This document shows positions 33,356 to 42,678 of a stretch of 60,501 bases of DNA, one piece after another (within the stretch, counting starts at the first letter, position 1; every line of letters starts with the position of its first letter). The notes beneath the pieces are model-generated. The model did not search any database and was not told the DNA's origin. It saw only the letters and a list, made by a program, of their open reading frames with translations. This DNA is from Candidatus Obscuribacterales bacterium (GTDB lineage: Bacteria > Cyanobacteriota > Vampirovibrionia > Obscuribacterales > Obscuribacteraceae). Location: NCBI GenBank assembly GCA_020050835.1, contig JAGVKB010000099.1, forward strand, positions 1 to 60,501. Reading direction: 5' to 3'. Made by a program: the position numbers and the translations under genes.

Positions 33356-34615
33356 TTAATTTGCTTGGTGAGCTTCTGCCTCTATGTCCCAGACGAGCAT
33401 ATTTGGATAGGCAAATGTTCCGCTACAGCCGAATCGCGACAAGATGACTTTGTATAGGAATTGAATGACCACATAAAGATGTTCCATTTCTTCAACGATG
33501 AACTGGTCATCTATTGATCTGCTCACTGTCCTTGTGACATCGAGTGACTCGACTTCTTGCATAAGACCTTCTGTCGGGCTGGGAGACAGTTCGATCTCGC
33601 ACAGTTGCGCAAGGGCAGGAACAACGTTCACGTTGTCAATTGCCGGATCAATCTGCCTACCAATATTTTCTAGCAGTAGTATTAATGCCGCTGCTTGTAC
33701 CTCTGGGTAGCATGTATTCGCACTCCACCAGCCTTTGAGATGCCGAATGATCTCTAGCCCATCGAAAAAGAAGTATTCGGCAGCCTTTGTTATCAACGCG
33801 AGAGGATTTCTGCCGCGGTTAGGAAAAACTCTTATAGGCGGAAGAAAGCACCTGTTTTTAGCCATGGACGGTCGTCGCGAGGGAACGTCAGTAATGTCTG
33901 CAGTCGATGTCTGGGTGAACGTTGCTAAAGGTCTTACAGTTTCTCCCCACAAGAAGCTCAGAGTATCGATCAGAGCGTCACGATGCCATGAGATGTTTTC
34001 GTCGAACTGCTGCTGGACTTGAATACGAACCCAGGCTTGGTTATCCTGCAACAAGAGGGCGTACTGGGAATTTGAATTCTCCGGAGAAAAAGAAAACAAC
34101 ATTTGACAGTCGCCGAGTTCATCGTCCGCAATTGGCTGTTTAGTGAATAATTTCAAAAACTCGGCTGGGATGATATCGCTGTCGAATACCGCGTAGGCAC
34201 GCGCCAATCCATCCGGCAAGGCTTGTCTCCGCACTTGCTGAAACGCCACGCGCTGCAAAAAGGCATGCCCGTCAGCAACTGGGCCTTCCAGTCCGTATCC
34301 TTCAGTCATGGTCCAATTACCGACGCGGCCGGAGACTAAATCACCCCCGCATCTCGCGAAAACATTAGGGGCCGGTGCTGGTCGTCCTACGCGAGGCGCG
34401 CTGGCCGCAAAGACCATATCTTGCACGTTGAACGTTGGGGTATTGCCGAGGGTTCCATTGGCTCTGAACAGTATGTCGCCGGACTCTTGCACTCTAATCT
34501 CCCCGGCACCGTCATTCAGAAACCGCTTTGTTCCAAAGTCCCAATCTTCGCTAAAGAAGACGCCGGTTAGTGGTCTTTGTAATTGACCGGCGAGGAATTC
34601 TCTCAAGTACTGCAT
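33356..34615 (-). CDS. Unknown protein downstream of the type I restriction genes
   Basis: About 419 residues from ATG 34615, chosen because AAAGGTG lies about 8 nt upstream. The N-terminal half is beta-rich (residues about 15-230), and the C-terminal half is helical. The layout recalls ApeA-type abortive-infection proteins, but I do not see the R-x(4-6)-H of a HEPN RNase, so that is not claimed. It follows hsdR by 69 bp on the same strand and is probably co-transcribed as a fourth gene of the restriction island. Confidence 0.6.
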   Translation of the reverse strand: MQYLREFLAGQLQRPLTGVFFSEDWDFGTKRFLNDGAGEIRVQESGDILFRANGTLGNTPTFNVQDMVFAASAPRVGRPAPAPNVFARCGGDLVSGRVGNWTMTEGYGLEGPVADGHAFLQRVAFQQVRRQALPDGLARAYAVFDSDIIPAEFLKLFTKQPIADDELGDCQMLFSFSPENSNSQYALLLQDNQAWVRIQVQQQFDENISWHRDALIDTLSFLWGETVRPLATFTQTSTADITDVPSRRPSMAKNRCFLPPIRVFPNRGRNPLALITKAAEYFFFDGLEIIRHLKGWWSANTCYPEVQAAALILLLENIGRQIDPAIDNVNVVPALAQLCEIELSPSPTEGLMQEVESLDVTRTVSRSIDDQFIVEEMEHLYVVIQFLYKVILSRFGCSGTFAYPNMLVWDIEAEAHQAN

Positions 34616-34684
34616 GGATTTTTCACCTTTCAGGATTGGCTGCAACCATATCTATGCCAGTGCGCGTGTTGTGATAGTGCTCAG

Positions 34685-37600
34685 TTAAGCGGCGGCATTG
34701 TTATTTATGCTGCGAATTACGGCGACGATTCGGTTGGCGGCATCATCCCCGAATATGCCATCAAGTCCGTCATTACTGAAATCCGTAAACGGAGGCTCGT
34801 AGAGACGTCCTGGATCCATGATTCCGTTTTGAGTCAGGTAGTCTATTATCTGATTGACAAATTGAATTTGCTTGGCATTGTACGTTGTGTTACTGAGGAA
34901 TTCGCCGAATGCCTGGACGGCTGCGCCGCGATCGAGCCCGACAATTGAGCGGACAAGTTCTCCGAGTGACTGTGCGGCGCCAAAGGCTCTTTCGAAGTCC
35001 TGTCTGTCGCCGAGCTCACCGGACTCAAACAGTAGGCGCTCTAAGTCTTGCAACTCTGAAGTTGTGATTGGAAGATTCCTCTTTAGTTTGTTGACCGTCA
35101 GGTGGTCTTGATGCGACCGCAGAAAATGACGCATGCGCTTGCGGTATTGCTCTATGTTGTATTCAGTGCCAAGCCAGTGGGATGCAACCTCCGCCACATG
35201 TCCAAGCGTGTCTTGAAAGTCTGCGTATACTATTGTGCGCCTGCGCTTTTCGATAAACTTGACGAGGTCTCTCAGCCGAATTCGGACGAGTTCAAGCATT
35301 GGGACAGTAACGTCGGTCCAGTAATCATTCTCTTGAATCTGGCGAATGAGATCAATGTGGTCATTGACCATGGGAATGCTTGCCTTTTCTTCCAGTTGGT
35401 GCGCTATTTCGCGCACTTGTGTTTCCCATCGGTTGAAATCCGGAGTGTGGTTTAGGCGAGCAAGCTGTAGCCGCAGAATGAGGAGGTCGAACTGTTTTGC
35501 GGTCTCTTCCTCGGACGGAAGTTCGGTGGGGAGCCGAGAAACATTGTCCGTCAATTGATCCACGTCTTCGTGCGGAATTTGATGCCATGCTTCCCAAGCG
35601 GCTCTCTCACGAAACTTCTCAACTTGACGCCGATAAGGTCTAACCAGAAAGTTGTCTACATTCATTGCAGCAACATTCTTGTGGAGAACATCTACTACAG
35701 ACGTAGCAAACTCGCTTAAACCTGGGTCTCCATCGACCGGTGAACAAATTGTGCTCAACATAGTCAGCCTAGCCTTAAAGAGCCTTGTGGAAAGTGGCTC
35801 TGATAGCGAACTATCCGGTGCCTCAGGATTCTGATTGAAGAACTCGAAGTTGCGACAACAGTCAAAAATATAGAAGCACTTCTTATCCTTGCCGGGGCCG
35901 AAGACGTTTTTGCACAGACGAGTGCCTCTGCCAACCATTTGGAAGAATTTCGTTTTTGACCAAACTGGTTTGAAAAAAACAAGGTTAACGACTTCCGGAA
36001 CGTCAACACCAGTATCGAGCATGTCCACAGAAATGGCTATGTGTGGTGCTTTTTCGGGCGTTGAGAAATCATCCAAAAGACTGTCAGCATAAGTTATTTC
36101 GTTGTCGATAACTTGGGCGAAGCTTCCTTTCGAATTCTTGTAATGTTCATCGAATCTCTCCTGGATGAACATGGCGTGTTTGTGATTCCGAGCAAAGATG
36201 ATGGTCTTGCCGAGTCGGTCTCCGCCGGCAACTTTTTGACCGCGATCCATGAGAGTTCTGAGCACCTTATCCACAGTGTCACTGTTGAAAAACCAAGTGT
36301 GAATAGCTGGGGCTTCGACTGTACGTGGAGGCGGAGCGCCATCTTCGCCCCATTCCATCACGTCCCATTCATCCTTTTCATCGTCAGACAGATCATCGTA
36401 ACGAACGCCGCGAGCAGGAAATTGAATGGGCACAGTGATGGACTTTGGCTCCACTAGATACTCGTCGTTGATTGCCTGGCTCAACTCATAGGCATAGGTT
36501 GGGTTGCCATCTTCCAAGTCGAATAAAGAGTAAGTGTTGTGATCGATGTCGTCTCGCGGCGTCGCTGTGAGTCCGATTAGCAAGCTATCGAAGTAGTCAA
36601 AGATTGCCCGATACTTTTGGTAGACGGATCTATGCGCCTCATCAATCACCAGCAGGTCGAAGTGTCCCGGACCAAAACGACGAGCGCCTGAATCGGTTTC
36701 ATCGATTAGTCCCATCATAGTGGGATATGTTGATACATAGACTCGACTTCCGGTTTGTTCTTTCTCGTTGAGCAGATTGACTGGACTTGAGTCGGGCAGA
36801 TGCTTTTTAAACTCTTTCACCGCCTGTTTCACAAGCGCTCGCCGATCAGCAAGAAAGAGTACTCGCTTGACCCAGTTTGCGCGCTGCAGCAACTCACAAA
36901 GGGCAATAACGGTTCGTGTCTTTCCAGCACCAGTCGCCATTACCACGAGTCCTCTGCGATTTCCGTTCGCAAGCTCTTCGGTTATATGCCGTATTGCCTC
37001 GTGTTGGTAGTAGCGCTCGACGATAGAGGTATTGATCGCAAGAGACGAAGGTTTAGTCTTCGAAGTGCGGCGTTGTATAAGCAGTTCAAGCTCTTTTTTC
37101 TTGTAAAAACCTTGCACTCTACGAGGTGGATAATTTTGATCGTCCCAGATCCAAGTGTCGTAGCCGTTGGTATAAAATAAAACAGGGCGCTGTTTGAACT
37201 TGGATTCAAGGCAGTCTGCGTAAAGCTTTGCTTGCTGTTGACCGATTCGCGGGTCTTTCTTTGTGCGTTTTGCTTCAACAAGCCCTAGTGGTAATCCGTC
37301 GTCGCCCCACAGAACGTAATCAACAAATCCTTGGCCGCTTGTAGTCGGCATGCCGGTTACGGGATACTCCCGATCTTCATTCTTGTCCAGAGGCCAGCCG
37401 GCTTCCCTCAGCATCAGGTCGATGAAGTAATCTCTTGTCTCGGCTTCTGAGTAATCGTGATCGTCTGGTATCTTTTGGTTGCGCTTCTTCGCTTCTGCGA
37501 TCTCTGCACGGAGCTTCTGAATTTCAGCGTCCGTATCTATGAGTGCCTGCTGCTTTTCGAGAAGATCCTTGTCTTTGTTGTGCAGTTGCTCCTGTAGTTT

Positions 37601-38071
37601 CTGCAGCTCGTCACGGGTCTGCTGAATGACCTCTGCGGGCGGGGGTGGAAGCAAAGCAGGGTTGAAGGTGAGCCCGTCGAACTTTCTAGGATCTTCGCGC
37701 GTATAAGTTCGCGCCAGCCAGTACAGAAAATGGAACAGCTCAGAAATGGCTCGCAGTGCATCATTTGTCGTTATCGGTCTTGAACTGTGCACAGCGAGAT
37801 TGCCGATATCCTTGATAGTCCGAATCTTTAGAAAGAGATCGTTGGATAGAAGCCGGCGAAAACTGCTCTCATGAATGAGGGCATTGAGCTGATCGTCGTA
37901 AGGACGGCGAACTGAATTGTCGTTGGCGTAAATCCATTGAACAGCAATCTCCAATGTTCGCCTTGTATGGAAACAGGCCGCGCGCGGATCATAGTTAACC
38001 GAGAGCTCAGCTTTGGAGGCAGCCTTCCTTAGGCCATCCCATTCGTCTTTGAGGAAAGCAAACATACTCAC
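34685..38071 (-). CDS. hsdR: Type I restriction enzyme, R subunit
   Basis: A 1128-residue motor-nuclease subunit. Residues 1-130 resemble DUF4145. A coiled coil is at about 150-200. The nuclease domain at 215-330 has DYVLWGDD and LVEAKRT (the D / E-x-K motif). The helicase domain has Walker A MATGAGKTRT near 382, DEAH near 476 and LTATPRDD near 503. The C-terminus resembles EcoEI-type R subunits. With HsdM and HsdS it translocates and cuts DNA lacking the host methylation. GTG 38071 is the likely start, with AGGAG 8 nt upstream; it begins directly after the hsdS stop. Confidence 0.95.
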   Translation of the reverse strand: MSMFAFLKDEWDGLRKAASKAELSVNYDPRAACFHTRRTLEIAVQWIYANDNSVRRPYDDQLNALIHESSFRRLLSNDLFLKIRTIKDIGNLAVHSSRPITTNDALRAISELFHFLYWLARTYTREDPRKFDGLTFNPALLPPPPAEVIQQTRDELQKLQEQLHNKDKDLLEKQQALIDTDAEIQKLRAEIAEAKKRNQKIPDDHDYSEAETRDYFIDLMLREAGWPLDKNEDREYPVTGMPTTSGQGFVDYVLWGDDGLPLGLVEAKRTKKDPRIGQQQAKLYADCLESKFKQRPVLFYTNGYDTWIWDDQNYPPRRVQGFYKKKELELLIQRRTSKTKPSSLAINTSIVERYYQHEAIRHITEELANGNRRGLVVMATGAGKTRTVIALCELLQRANWVKRVLFLADRRALVKQAVKEFKKHLPDSSPVNLLNEKEQTGSRVYVSTYPTMMGLIDETDSGARRFGPGHFDLLVIDEAHRSVYQKYRAIFDYFDSLLIGLTATPRDDIDHNTYSLFDLEDGNPTYAYELSQAINDEYLVEPKSITVPIQFPARGVRYDDLSDDEKDEWDVMEWGEDGAPPPRTVEAPAIHTWFFNSDTVDKVLRTLMDRGQKVAGGDRLGKTIIFARNHKHAMFIQERFDEHYKNSKGSFAQVIDNEITYADSLLDDFSTPEKAPHIAISVDMLDTGVDVPEVVNLVFFKPVWSKTKFFQMVGRGTRLCKNVFGPGKDKKCFYIFDCCRNFEFFNQNPEAPDSSLSEPLSTRLFKARLTMLSTICSPVDGDPGLSEFATSVVDVLHKNVAAMNVDNFLVRPYRRQVEKFRERAAWEAWHQIPHEDVDQLTDNVSRLPTELPSEEETAKQFDLLILRLQLARLNHTPDFNRWETQVREIAHQLEEKASIPMVNDHIDLIRQIQENDYWTDVTVPMLELVRIRLRDLVKFIEKRRRTIVYADFQDTLGHVAEVASHWLGTEYNIEQYRKRMRHFLRSHQDHLTVNKLKRNLPITTSELQDLERLLFESGELGDRQDFERAFGAAQSLGELVRSIVGLDRGAAVQAFGEFLSNTTYNAKQIQFVNQIIDYLTQNGIMDPGRLYEPPFTDFSNDGLDGIFGDDAANRIVAVIRSINNNAAA

Positions 38072-39274
38072 CTAAAGATCTCCTCGAAATGCTCTGTCTT
38101 GCAGTGATTCAAACAACGCGTTTAGCTGTCCATGAGATTGATCGAGTGTCATTGTGAGGGCTTCGACTTGCGCCAGGCAATTGACAAAACGTGCTTGTAA
38201 CGCCAACGGTGGAAGCGGCACGGGCATGGAACCAACAATGTCTTTATTTAAGTTCGACATTGTTACTCCTTGGGCAACGTTCTCTAGATACCGACGCATG
38301 GAATTGGAAGAAACGACAAAACACAAGTACGTTGAATTCAACATACTTGCGTTAGGTCTGACAAAGAGACTGCCGGTGCCACAGAGCCAACCATGCTCCT
38401 TCTGAGATATGACTGCACAGCGGCCCATTTCTCCTCGTCTGCCCAGGATCAGATCGCCAATAGATAAATGGTATTGACTAAGCTGTTTATATTTGTCGCC
38501 CGGCACAGTAAGCGAGGAATCGGTCAAAATCTTGCCGCCTTTGATGTGTGTGGGGTTTATTAGCGGAATGCCATTGTCAACATAATCCTCTTCATGCAGC
38601 TGACTACCGAACGGTCCTATTTGAATTCGATCTGCTAGTTTGTTAAGCGGCTGCACATCCCAGCCTTTTGGATTAATGATCGGATCGCCAAAAAGATCGT
38701 CAAAGGTCGACTGAGCAAATGATTGAAGCAGACGCAAGGTCTCCCGACGCTTAGCCCGGAGTAGTTCAGCATTATCTAAGAGAGTCGCTATGTGTTTTTG
38801 TTCGCTTAGCGATGGTAACGGGATTACTACCTGTTTCACCACCTCGCTATTTAGGTTTTTCACAACAGCCCCAACAGCCATTCTACTAAACTGTGCATAA
38901 ACGAAGTCCGAGCTAAGAACGTGGTACAGATAATCTTCTGTCAGCAATTCGGCATCATACCTAAGTACCAGCCATCCGTCGTGAATACATCCACTCGTTT
39001 GCAGAATATACGGACGGCCGAAGCTCATCGAATTCGATAACAGAAAGTCTCCGGGGTAGACTTCTCTTGAGTATCTTGTGCCATCAGCTGAAATTTTTTC
39101 CGCTGTAGAGTAAATATATTTTGCGCCTTCCGCGACATCACCAATCTTGATCCAATTGACGCCGTCGCTGGAATTCGTGATGTAGTTGCTTATGGGTCTG
39201 GGAGAGCCGCCCCTCTGAATCTGGCAGACATCACCCAATGATACTGTTCGCCATTTATTTGTGAGTACGATCAC
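38072..39274 (-). CDS. hsdS: Type I restriction enzyme, specificity subunit
   Basis: A 400-residue protein with two target-recognition halves. Each half ends in a conserved helix: SLGDVCQIQRGGSPRP starts the first, PLPSLSEQKHIATLLDNAELLRAKR ends it, and PLPPLALQARFVNCLAQVEAL ends the second. It defines the two half-sites of the DNA target. GTG 39274 overlaps the hsdM stop by 4 nt (GTGA), giving translational coupling. The target sequence cannot be read from the protein alone. Confidence 0.93.
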   Translation of the reverse strand: MIVLTNKWRTVSLGDVCQIQRGGSPRPISNYITNSSDGVNWIKIGDVAEGAKYIYSTAEKISADGTRYSREVYPGDFLLSNSMSFGRPYILQTSGCIHDGWLVLRYDAELLTEDYLYHVLSSDFVYAQFSRMAVGAVVKNLNSEVVKQVVIPLPSLSEQKHIATLLDNAELLRAKRRETLRLLQSFAQSTFDDLFGDPIINPKGWDVQPLNKLADRIQIGPFGSQLHEEDYVDNGIPLINPTHIKGGKILTDSSLTVPGDKYKQLSQYHLSIGDLILGRRGEMGRCAVISQKEHGWLCGTGSLFVRPNASMLNSTYLCFVVSSNSMRRYLENVAQGVTMSNLNKDIVGSMPVPLPPLALQARFVNCLAQVEALTMTLDQSHGQLNALFESLQDRAFRGDL

Positions 39275-40800
39275 CGTACCAACTCCTCCAGGCGCTTTAT
39301 CCCGTCTCGGATTTCATCTTCAAGCGCTGTCAATCTTAAGAGTATTTCGCTTGGTGGGCTGTGCTCGATTCGCTGATGAATTACTTCCTTATACCGACTT
39401 ATGGAAAGATCGTAGCCTTGCGCAGCAATGTCAGATTTTGGAACGCAAAAACTTTGTTCAGTACGCAATCGAGTTCGTTCGGATGAGTCGCGCTGAAGCC
39501 ACCGTGTTAAGAGATCGGGAAGATTGTTCTTGGCTTGCTCAGCAGCAGTCAGCGGAGCAGCCGGTTTGGCGCCAAGTTTGTCGTCTGGCAAAAGAGGCTG
39601 ACGCTTATCATCAAGGCTCCAGCCGTCCGACTGCATTTCATAAAACCAGACATTGTCCGTTCCGCCAGAGTTGGTTTTTGTGAAAATGAGAATGGCGGTG
39701 GAGACGCCAGCGTAGGGTTTAAAGACCCCAGATGGAAGTGATATGACACCGTCTAGCTTTTGCTGTTCGACGATCATTTTTCGAAGCGATTTGTGTGCGT
39801 TAGACGAGCCAAATAGAACGCCGTCCGGTACGATAACCGCAGCGCGCCCACCGGGCCTCAGCAAACGAAGAAAGAGAGCTACGAAGAGGAGTTCCGTCTT
39901 TTTGGTCTTAACAATTTTCAGCAGATCGTTGGCACATGACTCATAGTCCAAAGAACCTGCAAACGGAGGATTGGCGAGGATAACAGTGTAGTGCTCCTCC
40001 TCGCCAGCGTGGTCTTCAGATAAGGAGTCTTTGTAGGAAATATTTGGATTCTCAACGCCATGGAGCAACATGTTCATGCTCGCAATGCGCAGCATGGTGT
40101 TATCGAAATCGAAGCCATTGAACATCTTTTCGTGAAAGTGTTTCATGAGCTTATTGTCGGTGCGAATGTCCTGGTGACGGGATTGTAGGTATTCGCTAGC
40201 ACTAACTAAGAAACCTGCAGTGCCGCAGGCAGGATCACAGATGATGTCTGTGGGTTTGGGTGCAATTACTTCGACCATCATGTTGATGATGTGCCGCGGT
40301 GTACGGAATTGTCCATTTTGACCAGCTGAAGCGATTTTTCCAAGCATGTATTCATATACATCACCCTTGGTATCACGATCTTCCATCGGAATATCATCTA
40401 CGAGCTCGACAACCTTCGCTAACAAACCAGGAGTCGGAATTGTGAAGCGCGCATCCTTCATATGATGTGAGTACGTCGAGTGCTCAACGTCGCTTCTGAG
40501 CTCTTTGATAAACGGAAAAACCTTTGTGGACACAACATCAAACATTTCTTGTGGCGACAGGTTCTTAAAGCGAGACCACCGGAGCTTTTGTCCTTCGCTG
40601 TCAGACTGAAAAACCGGACTCTCAATTTGTCGTCCGAGCCGATTTGCCTTCTTCTCTTCGCGTGTGTGCAGCTCATCAAGTCTGCGAATGAAGAGCAAGT
40701 ATGTTATCTGTTCGATCACTTCCAGTGGGTTTGAGATGCCACCAGACCAAAAGGCATTCCAGAGAGCATCAACCTTAGATTTCAGTTCGCCAGTGATCAT
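39271..40800 (-). CDS. hsdM: Type I restriction enzyme, DNA adenine methylase subunit
   Basis: A 509-residue N6-adenine methyltransferase. ITYLLFIRRLDE lies in the N-terminal HsdM domain. CDPACGTAGFLVSA near residue 188 is the AdoMet-binding motif, and ANPPFAGSLD near 275 is the catalytic NPPF motif. It methylates the site chosen by HsdS to protect self DNA. It is first in the hsdM-hsdS-hsdR order and lies at the inner right end of the element. Confidence 0.96.
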   Translation of the reverse strand: MITGELKSKVDALWNAFWSGGISNPLEVIEQITYLLFIRRLDELHTREEKKANRLGRQIESPVFQSDSEGQKLRWSRFKNLSPQEMFDVVSTKVFPFIKELRSDVEHSTYSHHMKDARFTIPTPGLLAKVVELVDDIPMEDRDTKGDVYEYMLGKIASAGQNGQFRTPRHIINMMVEVIAPKPTDIICDPACGTAGFLVSASEYLQSRHQDIRTDNKLMKHFHEKMFNGFDFDNTMLRIASMNMLLHGVENPNISYKDSLSEDHAGEEEHYTVILANPPFAGSLDYESCANDLLKIVKTKKTELLFVALFLRLLRPGGRAAVIVPDGVLFGSSNAHKSLRKMIVEQQKLDGVISLPSGVFKPYAGVSTAILIFTKTNSGGTDNVWFYEMQSDGWSLDDKRQPLLPDDKLGAKPAAPLTAAEQAKNNLPDLLTRWLQRDSSERTRLRTEQSFCVPKSDIAAQGYDLSISRYKEVIHQRIEHSPPSEILLRLTALEDEIRDGIKRLEELVR

Positions 40801-40965
40801 TTTTCTGTATCAGCTCCGTTGTTTTGGTCGGGTGCCTGCTTCGACTTCGCTCGGCATAGGCCTATTAGTGTACTAAAATCTGGTAGCGCCGAAAGCAAAA
40901 CATTTGCAGCAAGTCGCTCACACAATGGTGGCAACATTCACTGAAGTTGTTTGAAATTATTTTCT

Positions 40966-40988
40966 CCTCTGGGCTATTTCTGGGCTAG
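40966..40988. repeat. Subterminal 23-bp direct repeat, right copy
   Basis: Identical and in the same orientation as 4224-4246. It is 51 bp from the 3' end of tRNA-Leu, on the element side. With the left copy it brackets the element and may be an arm-type integrase site. Confidence 0.7.
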
Positions 40989-41015
40989 CCGTAAAAATCC
41001 TCCCCCAAAAAGAAA

Positions 41016-41031
41016 TCCGCCTTTCGGCGGA
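41016..41031 (-). terminator. tRNA-Leu terminator supplied by the element
   Basis: TCCGCC / GGCGGA stem with a 4-nt loop, followed on the minus strand by a T-rich tract (TTTCTTTTT). It lies 9 bp after the tRNA 3' end. Because it is inside the att boundary it arrived with the element and replaced the host terminator now at 4007-4024. Confidence 0.75.
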
Positions 41032-41039
41032 AACTTAGA

Positions 41040-41123
41040 TGGTGGGCGAGAGAGGACTTGAACCTCCACGTATTGCTACACTAGATCCTAAGTCTAGCGC
41101 GTCTGCCATTCCGCCACTCGCCC
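41040..41123 (-). tRNA. tRNA-Leu (anticodon UAG)
   Basis: An 84-nt class II cloverleaf. The acceptor stem GGGCGAG/CTCGCCC is perfect, CCA is encoded, and the anticodon stem CTAGA/TCTAG holds loop CTTAGGA with anticodon UAG. The T stem GGAGG/CCTCT has one G-U pair. The element is inserted at its 3' end: the part from the anticodon loop to CCA is element-derived, the 5' part is host-derived. Confidence 0.95.
41067..41093. repeat. attR core
   Basis: Identical over 27 bp to 4058-4084 and in the same orientation. It spans the variable region to the anticodon loop of the intact tRNA-Leu. Beyond this block the two ends diverge. Confidence 0.85.
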
Positions 41124-41480
41124 GAGTACGGGAACGCTAGCTGGGCTAACGGATTAACCAGCATACCATAGTACGATTTCGCCATTTGACATCGAACAGT
41201 CGCTGAGCTCTCTTAACCCAGGAAAGTCGGAACCCCTTGGCGATTCAGCTCATCTACCCACGAATTAGTCGTCGATTAACACCGAACCAAGAGTCAATAC
41301 CTCGATTCCAAGCAAACCCTCTAGTGAAGGCAGCAAGGAAGCTTTGGGACGCCCTTGCTGCCTAATCCCGCCGGCGAATTGCGACAGTACCAGCTTCTCT
41401 GGAACTTTTGCGAAAAAATCTCGCCCTAGCAAGCAGATATTACCGGAGTCCACACGATGAATCTGAAAGTCCAAATCTAA
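41124..41480. other. Intergenic region right of tRNA-Leu
   Basis: About 357 bases of chromosome. The minus frame at 41265-41474 has no ribosome-binding site or recognisable features and is not called. The tRNA-Leu promoter lies in the first 60 bp. Confidence 0.4.
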
Positions 41481-42036
41481 ATGAATACCGCTTTGTTAGC
41501 AATTGCCCTTAGTTTCTTTGTTTTCCCATTCGAAGGACCTGCGAAGGAGGCAGTCCAAGAGGAGCGTAGCGTCTCTACCCGGTTAGTCCCTTCCGGCTAC
41601 AAGGAAGTAATCCAACGGGTCGAAAGTAAGTTGCAACCCACCGCTGTCCAGGTTCATGAAACGGTGGATCCGACAACTGGAGCAAGCAAGCAAGCAAGCT
41701 GTAGCTCACATAATCATGGAACAGAGAGAACGACTTTTACAAACAACGATACTCGAACCGCAAACGCTAGAGACTACGGACACAAAAACCGGGGTAACAA
41801 CCTCCAGCGCGGTACATTCCAATCACGTGCAGAGTTCTCAACTGCAAAGCATTGCTTATCGAAATGCACCATTGACTCGGACGAGGGTCTCGGAAAGAAC
41901 AAAAGTCCGAGCAACTGACATTACGCGTGAGCCGGTCATGAAGAAGACAGCAATCACACCTCCACTGACCCAGTTTCCGGTCGAAAGTCCGCAAATTATT
42001 CAGAAGGTAGAAGAAGTTAGAACGTCACAACCATAA
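41481..42036 (+). pseudogene. Frameshifted secreted-protein gene (slippage at AAGC repeat)
   Basis: The first frame (41481 on) begins with a signal peptide (MNTALLAIALSFFVFPFEG) and reads sensibly to about 41700. The protein-like sequence then continues in the +1 frame to a stop at 42036. The switch falls exactly at four tandem AAGC units (41684-41699). Loss of one 4-bp unit would join the frames into one protein of 183 residues. It may be a recent slippage mutation or a phase-variable gene. In the current state the first frame runs out of frame to 41918 with an unlike composition. The function of the secreted product is unknown. Confidence 0.65.
41684..41699. repeat. Tetranucleotide repeat (AAGC)x4
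   Basis: Four perfect AAGC units, preceded by a partial AGC, within the coding part of the gene at 41481-42036. Each unit gained or lost changes the reading frame. The current number puts the downstream part out of frame. Confidence 0.85.
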
Positions 42037-42153
42037 AAGTATCCACATTACAGCCTGTTCGCACAACAATGGCGAGCTGCGTCAAACTAGCACCACCAAT
42101 AGTGCCCACCAACCCCAAAGCAAACGAATCGAAACACCCACAGTCAAGAACAC

Positions 42154-42678
42154 TTACTGCCAAGAACTGCTGTAAGCCTTCCCTTTTGACGACATAGGAT
42201 CCACACAAGGATTCGCCAACAAGCCGTTTCGTCCAACAGGCTGAGACATACTTCCTTGCTCATCCTCACCAACGGTAGTCTCTGGATTGACCATCGGCTC
42301 AGCCTCGCTGTCAATAGCTCTTCCACCAGTGTAAATCGGGTACCCGCTGCTAGATTCAGAATACGTAGTCCCTGGTCTTAAGATGATTTGTTCGCCCGCA
42401 GCTGGACTCTTACTAGTCTCAGCCGACTGAGTCATGACGCCCGGCTCCGGGGCAGCGCCACCATCGGCACTCGCTCCGGTTCCTCCAGTGGACTCAGCCA
42501 AACTTGCCGTTTTTACCGGCACATCTGCGGCCGTAACAGCTGCCGCAGTTTCGGACTCGCTCCCTAGTTCGTTCGATAGCCAGTACTGCACGCCGATGGT
42601 ACTTGCTATGCCAACCAACAAACCAACAAAAATCCACACAAAATTGTTGTTGGGCTCTTGAACTTCATCACTTCGCAT
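42154..42678 (-). CDS. Single-pass membrane protein with disordered tail
   Basis: A 174-residue protein. Residues 13-35 form one membrane helix (FVWIFVGLLVGIASTIGVQYWL). The remainder is low-complexity, rich in Ala, Ser, Gly, Glu and Thr, with no recognised domain. AGGAAGTG before the ATG supports the start. The tail is probably periplasmic or outside the membrane. Confidence 0.7.
   Translation of the reverse strand: MRSDEVQEPNNNFVWIFVGLLVGIASTIGVQYWLSNELGSESETAAAVTAADVPVKTASLAESTGGTGASADGGAAPEPGVMTQSAETSKSPAAGEQIILRPGTTYSESSSGYPIYTGGRAIDSEAEPMVNPETTVGEDEQGSMSQPVGRNGLLANPCVDPMSSKGKAYSSSWQ

Larger units (their letters stand above)
4058..41093. mobile_element. Integrative mobilizable element of about 37 kb in tRNA-Leu(UAG)
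   Basis: Direct 27-bp att cores in tRNA-Leu sequence bound a region with a tyrosine recombinase next to one end, a relaxase with 3-His motif, a VirD4-like coupling protein, a MobC-like protein, AlpA-like HTH regulators, SSB, RadC and GP88-like genes, and large cargo (type I restriction-modification, a ubiquitin-like/patatin operon, an XRE-ImmA/PIN/DUF4365 set). No VirB4-like ATPase or other mating-channel genes are visible. That fits an element that transfers with help, not a self-sufficient conjugative element. Confidence 0.85.

Noticed and set aside
33356-34615. ApeA-type HEPN abortive-infection protein
   Set aside because: The overall beta-then-helix layout is suggestive, but no R-x(4-6)-H motif was found in the helical part.
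41265-41474. A 69-residue minus-strand frame right of tRNA-Leu
   Set aside because: No ribosome-binding site, no recognisable domain or topology.
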